Below the pieces are notes generated by a model that had not been told where the DNA came from, did no database searches, and saw nothing but the letters and a program-made list of their open reading frames with translations. A stretch of 64,000 nt of DNA, taken from assembly GCF_003860125.1 (NCBI RefSeq), contig NZ_RQYL01000003.1, forward strand, positions 62,001 through 126,000, given 5' to 3'. The translations under genes were made by a program, and so were the position numbers. Source of the stretch: Fretibacterium sp. OH1220_COT-178 (lineage in GTDB: Bacteria > Synergistota > Synergistia > Synergistales > Aminobacteriaceae). Of this stretch, positions 44,835-52,721 are shown one piece after another; position 1 is the first letter of the stretch; the number at the start of each line of letters is the position of its first letter.

Positions 44835-45257
44835 GTCTTACCGGCCTCCTCTCTTGTTCGGCGTTGTCCGCTTCATGAAGAACGTCCCCCTCGACATCCC
44901 CAAATGGTTCGCGAAACGGTGTACTCCATGATTATAACAGCATGTCTCGGGAAGCCCCGCCCGCGTCGTTCGGGAACCGGAGCTTTGAGACGGTGAGTTC
45001 GGAGCGCCGGGCTTTTGTAGGAAACTGACGAGGGCACGGGGATGAGCTCGTGGTAGGATAGGGCATCCAAAAACGGAAAGGCTTTGTTGCGGGAGAATGC
45101 GGCGGAGAGGGTTCGACGAAGCGAATCCGCCCGTTTCCCCGTGGAGGACGATTTTTCGTAAAATACGGGGGCGGTCCTGATACAATTGAGCGTGGAAGTG
45201 AGCGCTGGGACATCGCAGGGACAACTCACGGGATAGAAGATAGAAGGCGGGAATGAC
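44835..45257. other. divergent intergenic region
   Basis: A 423-base gap between the DUF362 protein and the Lon-like protease, the longest in the window. It holds an extended -10 element for the minus-strand gene (44931-44939) and a TACAAT at 45181-45186 that might be a -10 box for the protease. I see no RNA gene or convincing open frame in the rest. Confidence 0.5.
44931..44939 (-). promoter_or_regulatory. extended -10 promoter for the DUF362 gene
   Basis: On the minus strand TGTTATAAT: TGn joined to a perfect TATAAT. It lies about 97 bases upstream of the DUF362 ATG. No -35 match is present. Confidence 0.5.
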
Positions 45258-47738
45258 GTGACGGACAAATGGAAGCTGGTGCCCGAGAAGCTGAGAAAGC
45301 TCAAGGATCCCAAAAGCTGGAAGATCGAGGGGACCGACGAATGGTCCTCCGGCAGGAAAGGGGTCGGGCTCATCGGCCAGGATCGGGCGGTGGAATCGAT
45401 ATCCTTCGGCCTGATGGTCCCGGGCCGGGGGTACAACATCTTCGTGACCGGCCAGCCGGGCAGCGGGCGTACGAGCTACGCGCTCGAGCGCCTGAGGGAA
45501 CGGGCCGCCGAACTTCCGGCGCCGGACGACTGGCTCTATCTCTACAACTTCGACGAACCGGGGGAACCCCTGGCGATGGCGGTGCCCGCCGGTCGAGGGA
45601 AGGAGCTCTGTTCGGCGCTGGACAGCCTTCTGAACGATCTCAAGATCACGATCAGCAAGGCCTTCGAGCAGAGCCAGTACGAGGACGCCAAGACGCAGTT
45701 CGTCAAGGAGTTCCAGGAGAGGGCAGGGGCGATCATGGACGAGCTCAAGTCGTGGGCCGCCGAGCGACGCTTCTCCCTGAAACGTACGCCCCAGGGATTT
45801 GTCAACATCCCGCTCATCGAGACCGAGGATGAGGAGGGCAAGCCGGTCGTCCGGGAGATTCAGCAGGAGGAGTTCGAGGCCCTGGAGGAGAAAGAACAGA
45901 AGCGCTATCAAACGCAGTCCGAGGAGGTCTCCCAGAGGACCCTGCTGGGGCTCCGGCGCATCCGCGACATGGAGAAGGAGCTCAAGGAGCGGATCGGCGA
46001 GCTCGAGGCGGAGATATGCCGGGCTGCGATCGCCCCCTGCCTCTCGGACATTCGAGAGAAGTATGCGGACAACGAGCCGCTTTCGAGGTGGTTCGACCGG
46101 ATGGCCGAGGACGTGATCGAAAACTTCGGGGCGTTCGTCACCTCGGTCCGGGACGAGTCCGCCGAGGTCGACTTTACCCGGTACATGGGCAATCTCTTCG
46201 TCTCGAACGACCCCAAGGACGGGGCGCCCGTGGTGTGGGAGACCAACCCGACCTACTACAATCTGGCGGGCAAGGTCGAGTACGAGAGCCGTCAGGGTTA
46301 TCTCTACACCGACTTCCGCCGCATCGTGGCGGGCGCCTTCCACAGGGCCAACGGGGGGTTTCTGGTCCTCGACGCCGAGAAGGTGCTCATGAACTTTATG
46401 TCGTGGGAGGCGGTCAAACGGCTGCTCCGTACCCAGGAGGCCTCCATCGAGAACCTCGGGGAGCAGTACGGCGCGATCCCCGTGTCCTCCCTGCGCCCCA
46501 GCCCGATTCGGATGAACCTCAAGGTCGTGATGATCGGGATGCCCCACATCTACGAGCTGCTCCAGTATTACGATCCGGAGTTTCAGAAGCTCTTCAAGAT
46601 CAAGGCGAGCTTCGACACGGACATGCCTCGTACGCGGGGGACGGAACAGCGCATGGGCCTTTGCGTGGCGGATATCCTGAAGCGTGAGGGACTGAAGCCC
46701 TTCGACGCGGAGGCGCTTTCCGAGGTCATCGAGTGGGCCAGCCGGGCCGCGGAGGACCAGAACCTGCTGTCGGTGGAGCTCGGCAGGCTTCGGGAGCTTT
46801 TGATGGAGTCTCATGCCTGGGCCGCCGGCGCCAAGGGGGCGCGGGTGACCCGGGAGCACGTACGTAAGGCCATCGAGCATAAGCGGTACCGCTCGAGCAT
46901 GTACCAGGAAAAGCTGAGCCGGGCCTTCGAGGACGGGGTCATCCGCGTGGATACGGATGGCGCGGTGGTGGGGCAGATCAACGGCCTCTCCGTCATCGAT
47001 CTGACGGACTATCGCTTCGGGCATCCCTCCCGAATTACGGCCAACGTCTTTATGGGGCAGGAGGGGGTCGTCAACATCGAGCGGGAGGTGCGCATGACGG
47101 GGCCCATCCACAACAAGGGGCTGATGATCCTCTCGAGCTACATGGGGAGAAAGTATGCCCAGGACATGCCCCTGACCCTGTCCGCGCGCATCACTTTCGA
47201 GCAGAACTACGGTGGGATCGAGGGAGACAGCGCGTCCTCCACGGAGCTCTACTGCCTTCTCTCGGCGCTCTCGGGGCTTCCGCTGAATCAGGGGATCGCC
47301 GTCACGGGCTCGGTGGACCAGTTCGGCAACATCCAGCCGATCGGTGGCGTCAACGAGAAAATCGAAGGGTTCTTCAACTATTGCAAAACAGCGGGGCTGA
47401 CGGGGAGCCAGGGGGTCGTCATCCCCAAGACGAACGTTCGCCACCTGATGCTGGACCATGAGGTTCTTCAGGCCGTCAGGGACGGAAAATTCTCCGTCTG
47501 GGCGGTAGGGACCATCGACGAGGGCATCGAGCTGCTCACCGGTGTCCGCGCCGGCAGGGAGCGCAGGGACGGCTCTTATGCTCCCGACTCCGTCCATGGC
47601 CGAGTCAAGGCGCGGCTTTCGAAGCTGCTCTCCGACAACGTCAAGCTGCGCAAGAAGCTGAGCGGCGACGACGAGGAGAATGGGGGACGCAGGGGGCGTC
47701 CGGAGGAGGAGAGGGTGCCCGGGAGACGCCGGCGATGA
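45258..47738 (+). CDS. Lon-like ATP-dependent protease (S16, LonB/YcbZ type)
   Basis: An 826-residue protein with an AAA-like N-terminal part and a C-terminal S16 protease domain. The nucleotide loop reads GQPGSGRTS, with Arg where Walker A usually has Lys. A long coiled-coil insert covers residues ~190-260. A second AAA segment has NGGFLVLDAEK. The protease Ser-Lys dyad is in GDSASS (about residue 657) and NEKIEGF. The start is GTG 45258. A charged C-terminal tail overlaps the nth start (ATGA). Probably a housekeeping quality-control protease separate from classical LonA. Confidence 0.88.
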   Translation: MTDKWKLVPEKLRKLKDPKSWKIEGTDEWSSGRKGVGLIGQDRAVESISFGLMVPGRGYNIFVTGQPGSGRTSYALERLRERAAELPAPDDWLYLYNFDEPGEPLAMAVPAGRGKELCSALDSLLNDLKITISKAFEQSQYEDAKTQFVKEFQERAGAIMDELKSWAAERRFSLKRTPQGFVNIPLIETEDEEGKPVVREIQQEEFEALEEKEQKRYQTQSEEVSQRTLLGLRRIRDMEKELKERIGELEAEICRAAIAPCLSDIREKYADNEPLSRWFDRMAEDVIENFGAFVTSVRDESAEVDFTRYMGNLFVSNDPKDGAPVVWETNPTYYNLAGKVEYESRQGYLYTDFRRIVAGAFHRANGGFLVLDAEKVLMNFMSWEAVKRLLRTQEASIENLGEQYGAIPVSSLRPSPIRMNLKVVMIGMPHIYELLQYYDPEFQKLFKIKASFDTDMPRTRGTEQRMGLCVADILKREGLKPFDAEALSEVIEWASRAAEDQNLLSVELGRLRELLMESHAWAAGAKGARVTREHVRKAIEHKRYRSSMYQEKLSRAFEDGVIRVDTDGAVVGQINGLSVIDLTDYRFGHPSRITANVFMGQEGVVNIEREVRMTGPIHNKGLMILSSYMGRKYAQDMPLTLSARITFEQNYGGIEGDSASSTELYCLLSALSGLPLNQGIAVTGSVDQFGNIQPIGGVNEKIEGFFNYCKTAGLTGSQGVVIPKTNVRHLMLDHEVLQAVRDGKFSVWAVGTIDEGIELLTGVRAGRERRDGSYAPDSVHGRVKARLSKLLSDNVKLRKKLSGDDEENGGRRGRPEEERVPGRRRR

Positions 47739-48562
47739 GCCGCCTGCAGGGGGCCGGGACGAAACGCCCTTCCGGCGGAGAGAAGAAGATCGATGCCGCT
47801 GGGGCGTTGAGGGGCTGGATACTCTCCGTCCTCGATCTCCTGGAGGGGGTCTGGCACAACGAGGCCAGTCCGCCCTCCCTGAGCCATGGCGAACCCCTGG
47901 ACGGGCTCGTCCTGACCGTGCTCTCGCAGAACACGAACGACCGCAACCGGGATATGGCGTTCGGTCGCCTGAAAGAGCGTTTCCCGACCTGGGAGTCCGT
48001 CGTGGACGGGGGCGTCGAGGCCCTGGAGGACGCGGTGCGCCCCGCCGGTCTGGCGCCCACGAAGGCACGGCGCATCCTGGAGATCCTCGAGATCGTACGC
48101 CGGGACTTCGGTTCCTATTCCATCGCGGAACTCGCGGGGCAGGGACGGGACCGGGCCCGCAGTTACTTGACGGCCCTGCCGGGCGTGGGGGAGAAGACGG
48201 CGGCCTGCGTGCTGATGTTCGACATGGGGCTTCCCGCATTCCCCGTCGATACCCATGTGAGCCGCGTGTGTCGCCGGGTGGGGTTCGTCCCGGAGAGAAC
48301 GTCGCCGGAGGATATCTGCGCGCTGCTGGAGCGGGAGGTTCCCCCTTCGCGCTACCTGGGGGGACATATCAACATGATTGAGCATGGCAGGGCGGTTTGC
48401 TCCGCCCGAAAGCCCCTTTGCGGGGCCTGTCCGCTGACCGCGCTCTGCGACGCGGGACGCGGCCGGATTGCGGAGGCGATGGCCGCGGAGGCGAGCGCGG
48501 CACGGGGTAAAAAGGGCCGCTCCTCGAAGGGAGGAAGTGGGAATGGCGAAGGGAAGGTCTGA
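47735..48562 (+). CDS. nth: endonuclease III-like DNA glycosylase/AP lyase
   Basis: A 275-residue base-excision repair protein of the HhH-GPD family. VLSQNTNDRNRD matches the family's LSAQTTD region. LPGVGEKTAACVL is the helix-hairpin-helix with the catalytic Lys. VDTHVSRVCRRVGF carries the catalytic Asp. CSARKPLCGACPLTALC gives the four cysteines (C-x7-C-x2-C-x5-C) of the iron-sulfur loop. The C-terminal ~30 residues are lysine- and glycine-rich. It overlaps the Lon-like gene at its start and the next gene by 20 bases at its end. Confidence 0.88.
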   Translation: MSRLQGAGTKRPSGGEKKIDAAGALRGWILSVLDLLEGVWHNEASPPSLSHGEPLDGLVLTVLSQNTNDRNRDMAFGRLKERFPTWESVVDGGVEALEDAVRPAGLAPTKARRILEILEIVRRDFGSYSIAELAGQGRDRARSYLTALPGVGEKTAACVLMFDMGLPAFPVDTHVSRVCRRVGFVPERTSPEDICALLEREVPPSRYLGGHINMIEHGRAVCSARKPLCGACPLTALCDAGRGRIAEAMAAEASAARGKKGRSSKGGSGNGEGKV

Positions 48563-48866
48563 GGGCGAGGGGTTGAAGGCCAGGGTGAAGAGCGCGTGTC
48601 GTACGCTCGGGGAATGGGCCTGGTGGTTCGTCATCGGAACGTTTATGGAGAAGAGGGTGGCCGCCATCCGCAAGGAGGCCTGGGACACGAACGACAACGT
48701 CATGCTCCTGCTCTTCGGGGACTATCTGGGGCTGCCGAACCCCATGTCCTATTACTCCCTGGAGCTGATCCCCTACCTGGCCGAGGAGATGCTCCCCTGG
48801 CAAAGGCGTATAATGAATCGTCAATCGATCGTCGCCGAGAAGGCGGCGCAGTATGATTTCACGTAG
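48543..48866 (+). CDS. uncharacterised protein upstream of the ArsA-like ATPase
   Basis: A 107-residue protein I do not recognise. A basic start is followed by an amphipathic, tryptophan-rich stretch (GEWAWWFVIGTFMEKRV) that may lie on a membrane. The C-terminal half has LLLFGDYLGLPNPMSYYSL and ends near QYDFT. GGAGG precedes the ATG at 48543, and the ArsA/Get3-like gene starts 14 bases after the stop, so they are probably translated together. Confidence 0.65.
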   Translation: MAKGRSEGEGLKARVKSACRTLGEWAWWFVIGTFMEKRVAAIRKEAWDTNDNVMLLLFGDYLGLPNPMSYYSLELIPYLAEEMLPWQRRIMNRQSIVAEKAAQYDFT

Positions 48867-48880
48867 ATTCGGAGGCCGCC

Positions 48881-49870
48881 ATGAGGGAATCTGAAACGAA
48901 CCGGGACGGGCCCGGCACGAGGAGGGCTCGCAGGCCCTTCACCTTCTTCGGAGGCAAGGGAGGGACGGGCAAGACCACCTGCGCGGCGGCCTACGCCTGT
49001 CATCTGGCTCGAAGCGGATGTCGTACGCTCCTCGTCTCCACGGATCCCGCCCACTCCACCTCGGACGTCGTCGACGTGCAGCTGGGGGCGTCCGCCGTTC
49101 CCGTGGCGGAGAACCTTTGGGGGCTCGAGGTGGACCCCGCACTCGAGGCCAAGCGGTACGTCTCCTCGATTCAGGAGAAGATGCTCTCCATCGTCAGCCC
49201 GGCGATCGTGGACGAGATCAAGAGGCAGATGGAGATCGCCTACACGTCCCCCGGCGCCGAGGAGGCCGCGATCTTCGACAAGTTCGTCGAACTGATGGAC
49301 GAACGGGGCAGGACGTACGACGCGATCGTATTCGACACGGCTCCGACCGGGCACACCCTGAGGCTGCTCTCGTTGCCGGAGATTCTCGGAGGCTGGATCG
49401 AGAGCCTCATCGCCAAGCGGAAGCAGGCGCAGGAATTGTTCCGCATGGGGGGGCGGTTCGACGCGGAGATGCGAAGGCGGGCGGAGAACGACCCCGTCGT
49501 CGAGACCCTAGTGCGTCGCCGCGATCGTTTCGAGCGGTGTCGGAGCTATCTTACGGACCCCGATGCCTCGGCGTTCTATTTTGTGCTCAACGCGGAACGT
49601 ATGCCCATTTTGGAGACGGCGCGCGCCGTGGAGATGCTCGTTCGTTTTGGGATCAACATCGGGGGCGTCGTGGTCAATCGCGTGATCCCCGAGGATGCGG
49701 GCGACTTTTTCCGCGAGCGCCTCGCGATGCAGAAGGGCTACCTGCAGGAGATCGAGGAACGGTTTGGTGGCTTGCGCAGTATCGTTCGCCTGCCTCTCCT
49801 CAGGACGGATATCCTCGGAATGGCGCAGGTTGGTAAAATGGCGGACTTGATGGGGGAGATCGACGGATGA
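48881..49870 (+). CDS. ArsA/Get3-like anion-transporting ATPase
   Basis: A 329-residue P-loop ATPase of the ArsA/GET3 family. The deviant Walker A KGGTGKTT lies at about residue 27, with the switch I segment STDPAHSTSD and FDTAPTGHTLRLL (A-loop/switch II). There is a single ATPase half, as in Get3 and bacterial Get3-like proteins, rather than the tandem arsenite pump form. No arsB, arsC or arsR is near, so arsenite export is unlikely. An N-terminal 15-residue polar tail precedes the domain. Its stop overlaps the next ATG (ATGA). Confidence 0.88.
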   Translation: MRESETNRDGPGTRRARRPFTFFGGKGGTGKTTCAAAYACHLARSGCRTLLVSTDPAHSTSDVVDVQLGASAVPVAENLWGLEVDPALEAKRYVSSIQEKMLSIVSPAIVDEIKRQMEIAYTSPGAEEAAIFDKFVELMDERGRTYDAIVFDTAPTGHTLRLLSLPEILGGWIESLIAKRKQAQELFRMGGRFDAEMRRRAENDPVVETLVRRRDRFERCRSYLTDPDASAFYFVLNAERMPILETARAVEMLVRFGINIGGVVVNRVIPEDAGDFFRERLAMQKGYLQEIEERFGGLRSIVRLPLLRTDILGMAQVGKMADLMGEIDG

Positions 49871-50319
49871 TCCTGGGAACGGTGCAGTACCCCTCCCGTT
49901 ACGGCGGGTTGGGAATCGGCGTGAGGAAGGGGCTCGAATACCTTGCCTCACAGCCGGACCTCGGCGCTCTTCCCCTCGGGCGTCGGCAGATAGAGGGTTG
50001 CGACCTTTTTCTGGAGGTGCTCGAGGTGACCACCGTTCCGCACGGAGCTCGGTCCTTCGAGGCGCACGAGCGTTACATCGACATTCACGTCACGCTCCGG
50101 GGCGAGGAATGGTACGGCTACGCTCCTGTGAACGGGCTCAAGGAGATCGAGCCCTACTCGGCCGAGCGCGACGTTCGATTCTTCAGTGGGGAGGGGGTCT
50201 ATTTCCGGGTCCCGACGGGGCACTTCGTCCTGTTCTTTCCGGAGGATGCCCACAAGCCCTGCATCTCCTTTCGAGAGCCGGAGCTCGTCAGGAAGCTGAT
50301 TCTGAAGGTCGGGCTCTGA
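49867..50319 (+). CDS. YhcH/YjgK/YiaL family protein
   Basis: A 150-residue cupin-like beta-barrel protein. FEAHERYIDIHVTLRGEEW, with its histidines and acidic residues as likely metal ligands, and the C-terminal PEDAHKPCI are family signatures. Relatives are linked to sialic acid or sugar acid metabolism and to biofilm formation; none of those genes lie near. It overlaps both neighbours (ATGA at its start, TGATG into tadA). Confidence 0.88.
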   Translation: MILGTVQYPSRYGGLGIGVRKGLEYLASQPDLGALPLGRRQIEGCDLFLEVLEVTTVPHGARSFEAHERYIDIHVTLRGEEWYGYAPVNGLKEIEPYSAERDVRFFSGEGVYFRVPTGHFVLFFPEDAHKPCISFREPELVRKLILKVGL

Positions 50320-50792
50320 TGGGCGTCAACGCCCGCCCGGACGAGGAGGCGTTCATGCGACTTGCCCTCGAGGAGGCCCGCGAGGCCCGTCTCAGGGGGG
50401 ATGTGCCAGTGGGGGCGGTCGTGGTCCGCGGCGATGTCGTCCTGGGCAGGGGGTCGAACCGTAAGACGTGCGACCCGACCGCGCATGCCGAGCTCCAGGC
50501 CATACGGTCGGCGGCGGAGCGCTTGGGGCATTGGAACCTGGGGGACTGTGACCTTTACGTCACCTTGGAACCCTGTCCGATGTGTGCCGGGGCTTGTGTC
50601 AACGCGCGTCTGAGGAGGATCGTGTTCGGCGCGCGGGATCCCAGGGCCGGCGCGGCGGGCTCCCTGTTCGACATCCCCAGGGACTCGAGGCTGAACCACC
50701 GATGCCGGGTGCGGCACGGAGTTCTGGCCGAGGAGTGTGCCGCTCTGCTGCGCGATTACTTTCTGCGCCGAAGGGGCCGCCAGGTCTCTTGA
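50319..50792 (+). CDS. tadA: tRNA-specific adenosine deaminase
   Basis: A 157-residue zinc enzyme making inosine at the wobble position of tRNA-Arg. HAELQAIRSA holds the zinc His and catalytic Glu, and LEPCPMCAGAC the zinc cysteines. The tRNA-binding FGARDPRAGAAGS also fits. Starts with ATG at 50319, sharing one base with the previous stop. A 162-base gap without clear signals separates it from recJ. Confidence 0.93.
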   Translation: MGVNARPDEEAFMRLALEEAREARLRGDVPVGAVVVRGDVVLGRGSNRKTCDPTAHAELQAIRSAAERLGHWNLGDCDLYVTLEPCPMCAGACVNARLRRIVFGARDPRAGAAGSLFDIPRDSRLNHRCRVRHGVLAEECAALLRDYFLRRRGRQVS

Positions 50793-50954
50793 ATAAGGAA
50801 CGGACATCATAAATTCTGTCCTCCGGGGATGGGACGAGGGCAGTGATCGGGCGTTGAAGTTGCGACAAAACGAGCAGGAAAAAACATCGGTTCCGAAAGG
50901 CCGTACGGCGTTCGACGGAACGGGCTTTTCAGAGAATCGGAGAGGATATATCCC

Positions 50955-52613
50955 TTGCTATCGATCTGTACGGATTCGAACTTGAAGCTTTACGAAATTG
51001 GCGAAAGCACCCGGGATCTGGCCCGTCGGCTTCAGTGTTCCGAGCTGGCTGCGATGGTCCTCGAGATGCGGGAGTGGGGCGACGGCGTGGATCCGGACGG
51101 GGTCCGCAGATGGATGAACCCGTGTTTCGAGGACCTGATGGAGACCCTGAACCTCGGGGCGGCCAGTGCCGTCGCCGCGGAGCGGTGGCGGTCCAGAAGC
51201 TCGTTCGGGAACGTCCTCGTCTACGGGGACTACGACACGGACGGGATTTCCGCGACGGTCCTGGCGATGGAGATCTTCAGGCACAAGGCCTCGGAGGTCC
51301 GATACTTCATACCGCGGCGCGACGTTCATGGCTACGGTCTGCATTTTCGTGTTCTGGAGCAGGTGGTTCGAGGGGGGTGCAACACCCTGGTCGTCGTGGA
51401 CTGCGGGACGAACGACTCCGAGATGCTGGCCGACCTCGCGGGGCGGGGCGTAGAGGTGTTCGTCTTCGACCATCATACGGTGGCGGAGGCGCCTACGTTT
51501 CCGGGGATCGTGAACCCCTGCGCCGACGGCGGAGAAAACGCACGAAAGCTCTGTGCGACCGCCGTCCTCTGGAGTTGGGCCTGGAAGGAGAAGGTGCTTT
51601 CCCGATCCTGGCTGAAGTACGCCCTGGATCTCGTGGCGCTGGCGACGATCTCCGACTGTATGCCGCTGAACGCCCTGAACCGCTCCCTGGTTCAGAGGGG
51701 ACTGCACCTCATGAGGTCCAACCCGAGGCGGGGCTTGGGGGCCCTTTTCGAAAAACTGGGGATAGCCCGTCACCTGCTCTCGGAGGAGCAGCTTTCGATG
51801 AGGGTCATTCCCTGCCTGAACGCCCCGGGGCGCATAGCCTGTGCCGACATCGCCGTACGAGCCCTGCTGGGCGTGGGGCATGAGGACGCCGTTTATGAGT
51901 GCGTGAACGACCTCATAAGGGCGAACCGGAGGCGGCAGATGATCTCGGAGCGCATCGCCGGGAAGATTCGTCTCTCGGACGGCGAGGATCGCCACGTGAT
52001 GTTCGACGACTCCTGGCCGGTCGGCGTGCTCAGCGGGGTCGCAAGCCGGATCTGTGCTCAGCGGCGTACGCCGGTGGCCCTGGCGGCTCCGGTCGGAGAC
52101 AAGATCCGCGGGACCCTGCGCGTTCCGGTCGGAGGAAACGCGGTGGGCATCCTGAGCGAGATTTCGGAGCTTCTGGACGCTTGGGGCGGGCACCGCTATG
52201 CGGCCGGCTTTTCCGTTCTGACGCAGAACTGGAACGAGGTGGAGGGCGAGCTGGAAAAACTTCTCTCCGAGGTCGGAATCCAGGAGGAACCCGTCTCCGC
52301 GATCAACATCTCGCCCGCGAGCATCTCCCTGAACGACTGGAGGGCGGTGAAGGAGCTCGGCCCTTTCGGAAATGACAATCCCTGCCCGCGCTTCTACAGG
52401 GCCAGCAGTCCGAGCGATCGGATAGAGCCCTTGGGCAAGGACGGCAGGCACAGCGCCGTGAGGGTCGACAACGTACGTCTTTTGGCTTTCAACGCGGCAG
52501 CGGACCTCCAGGAGGCCTCGGGCGTTACGGGCTGGATCTATCACCCGCGCATCGATTATTGGCGAAACGAGGAGCAGGTGCAGTTCATCCTCGACTATGC
52601 CGTCGTGAGCTGA
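50955..52613 (+). CDS. recJ: RecJ-like single-strand DNA exonuclease
   Basis: A 552-residue DHH/DHHA1 phosphoesterase acting in mismatch and recombination repair. YGDYDTDGISA is motif I; DCGTND, FDHHTV and the ISDCMPL motif IV follow. The DHHA1 domain has GGHRYAAGFS. The C-terminal OB domain is present. The start is a TTG at 50955 with AGAGGATA upstream; the next in-frame candidates would cut into the conserved N-terminus. Confidence 0.88.
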   Translation: MLSICTDSNLKLYEIGESTRDLARRLQCSELAAMVLEMREWGDGVDPDGVRRWMNPCFEDLMETLNLGAASAVAAERWRSRSSFGNVLVYGDYDTDGISATVLAMEIFRHKASEVRYFIPRRDVHGYGLHFRVLEQVVRGGCNTLVVVDCGTNDSEMLADLAGRGVEVFVFDHHTVAEAPTFPGIVNPCADGGENARKLCATAVLWSWAWKEKVLSRSWLKYALDLVALATISDCMPLNALNRSLVQRGLHLMRSNPRRGLGALFEKLGIARHLLSEEQLSMRVIPCLNAPGRIACADIAVRALLGVGHEDAVYECVNDLIRANRRRQMISERIAGKIRLSDGEDRHVMFDDSWPVGVLSGVASRICAQRRTPVALAAPVGDKIRGTLRVPVGGNAVGILSEISELLDAWGGHRYAAGFSVLTQNWNEVEGELEKLLSEVGIQEEPVSAINISPASISLNDWRAVKELGPFGNDNPCPRFYRASSPSDRIEPLGKDGRHSAVRVDNVRLLAFNAAADLQEASGVTGWIYHPRIDYWRNEEQVQFILDYAVVS

Positions 52614-52721
52614 GCGTTCTGGAGCCGCTCGAATCTTTTTTTGTAGGGACTTCGGAGATGGCGGCTGTCTATTCGGGGCCGTATCGAGCTTGGGACATGG
52701 GGCCTGGAGGAGGGGATCCGC

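Noticed and set aside
44838-48239. An 1133-codon minus-strand frame opposite the Lon-like protease and nth
   Set aside because: Antisense shadow: low-complexity proline/arginine-rich translation and no known motifs.
48881-49870. Arsenite efflux ATPase
   Set aside because: It has a single ATPase half and no ars genes nearby; a Get3-like role fits better.
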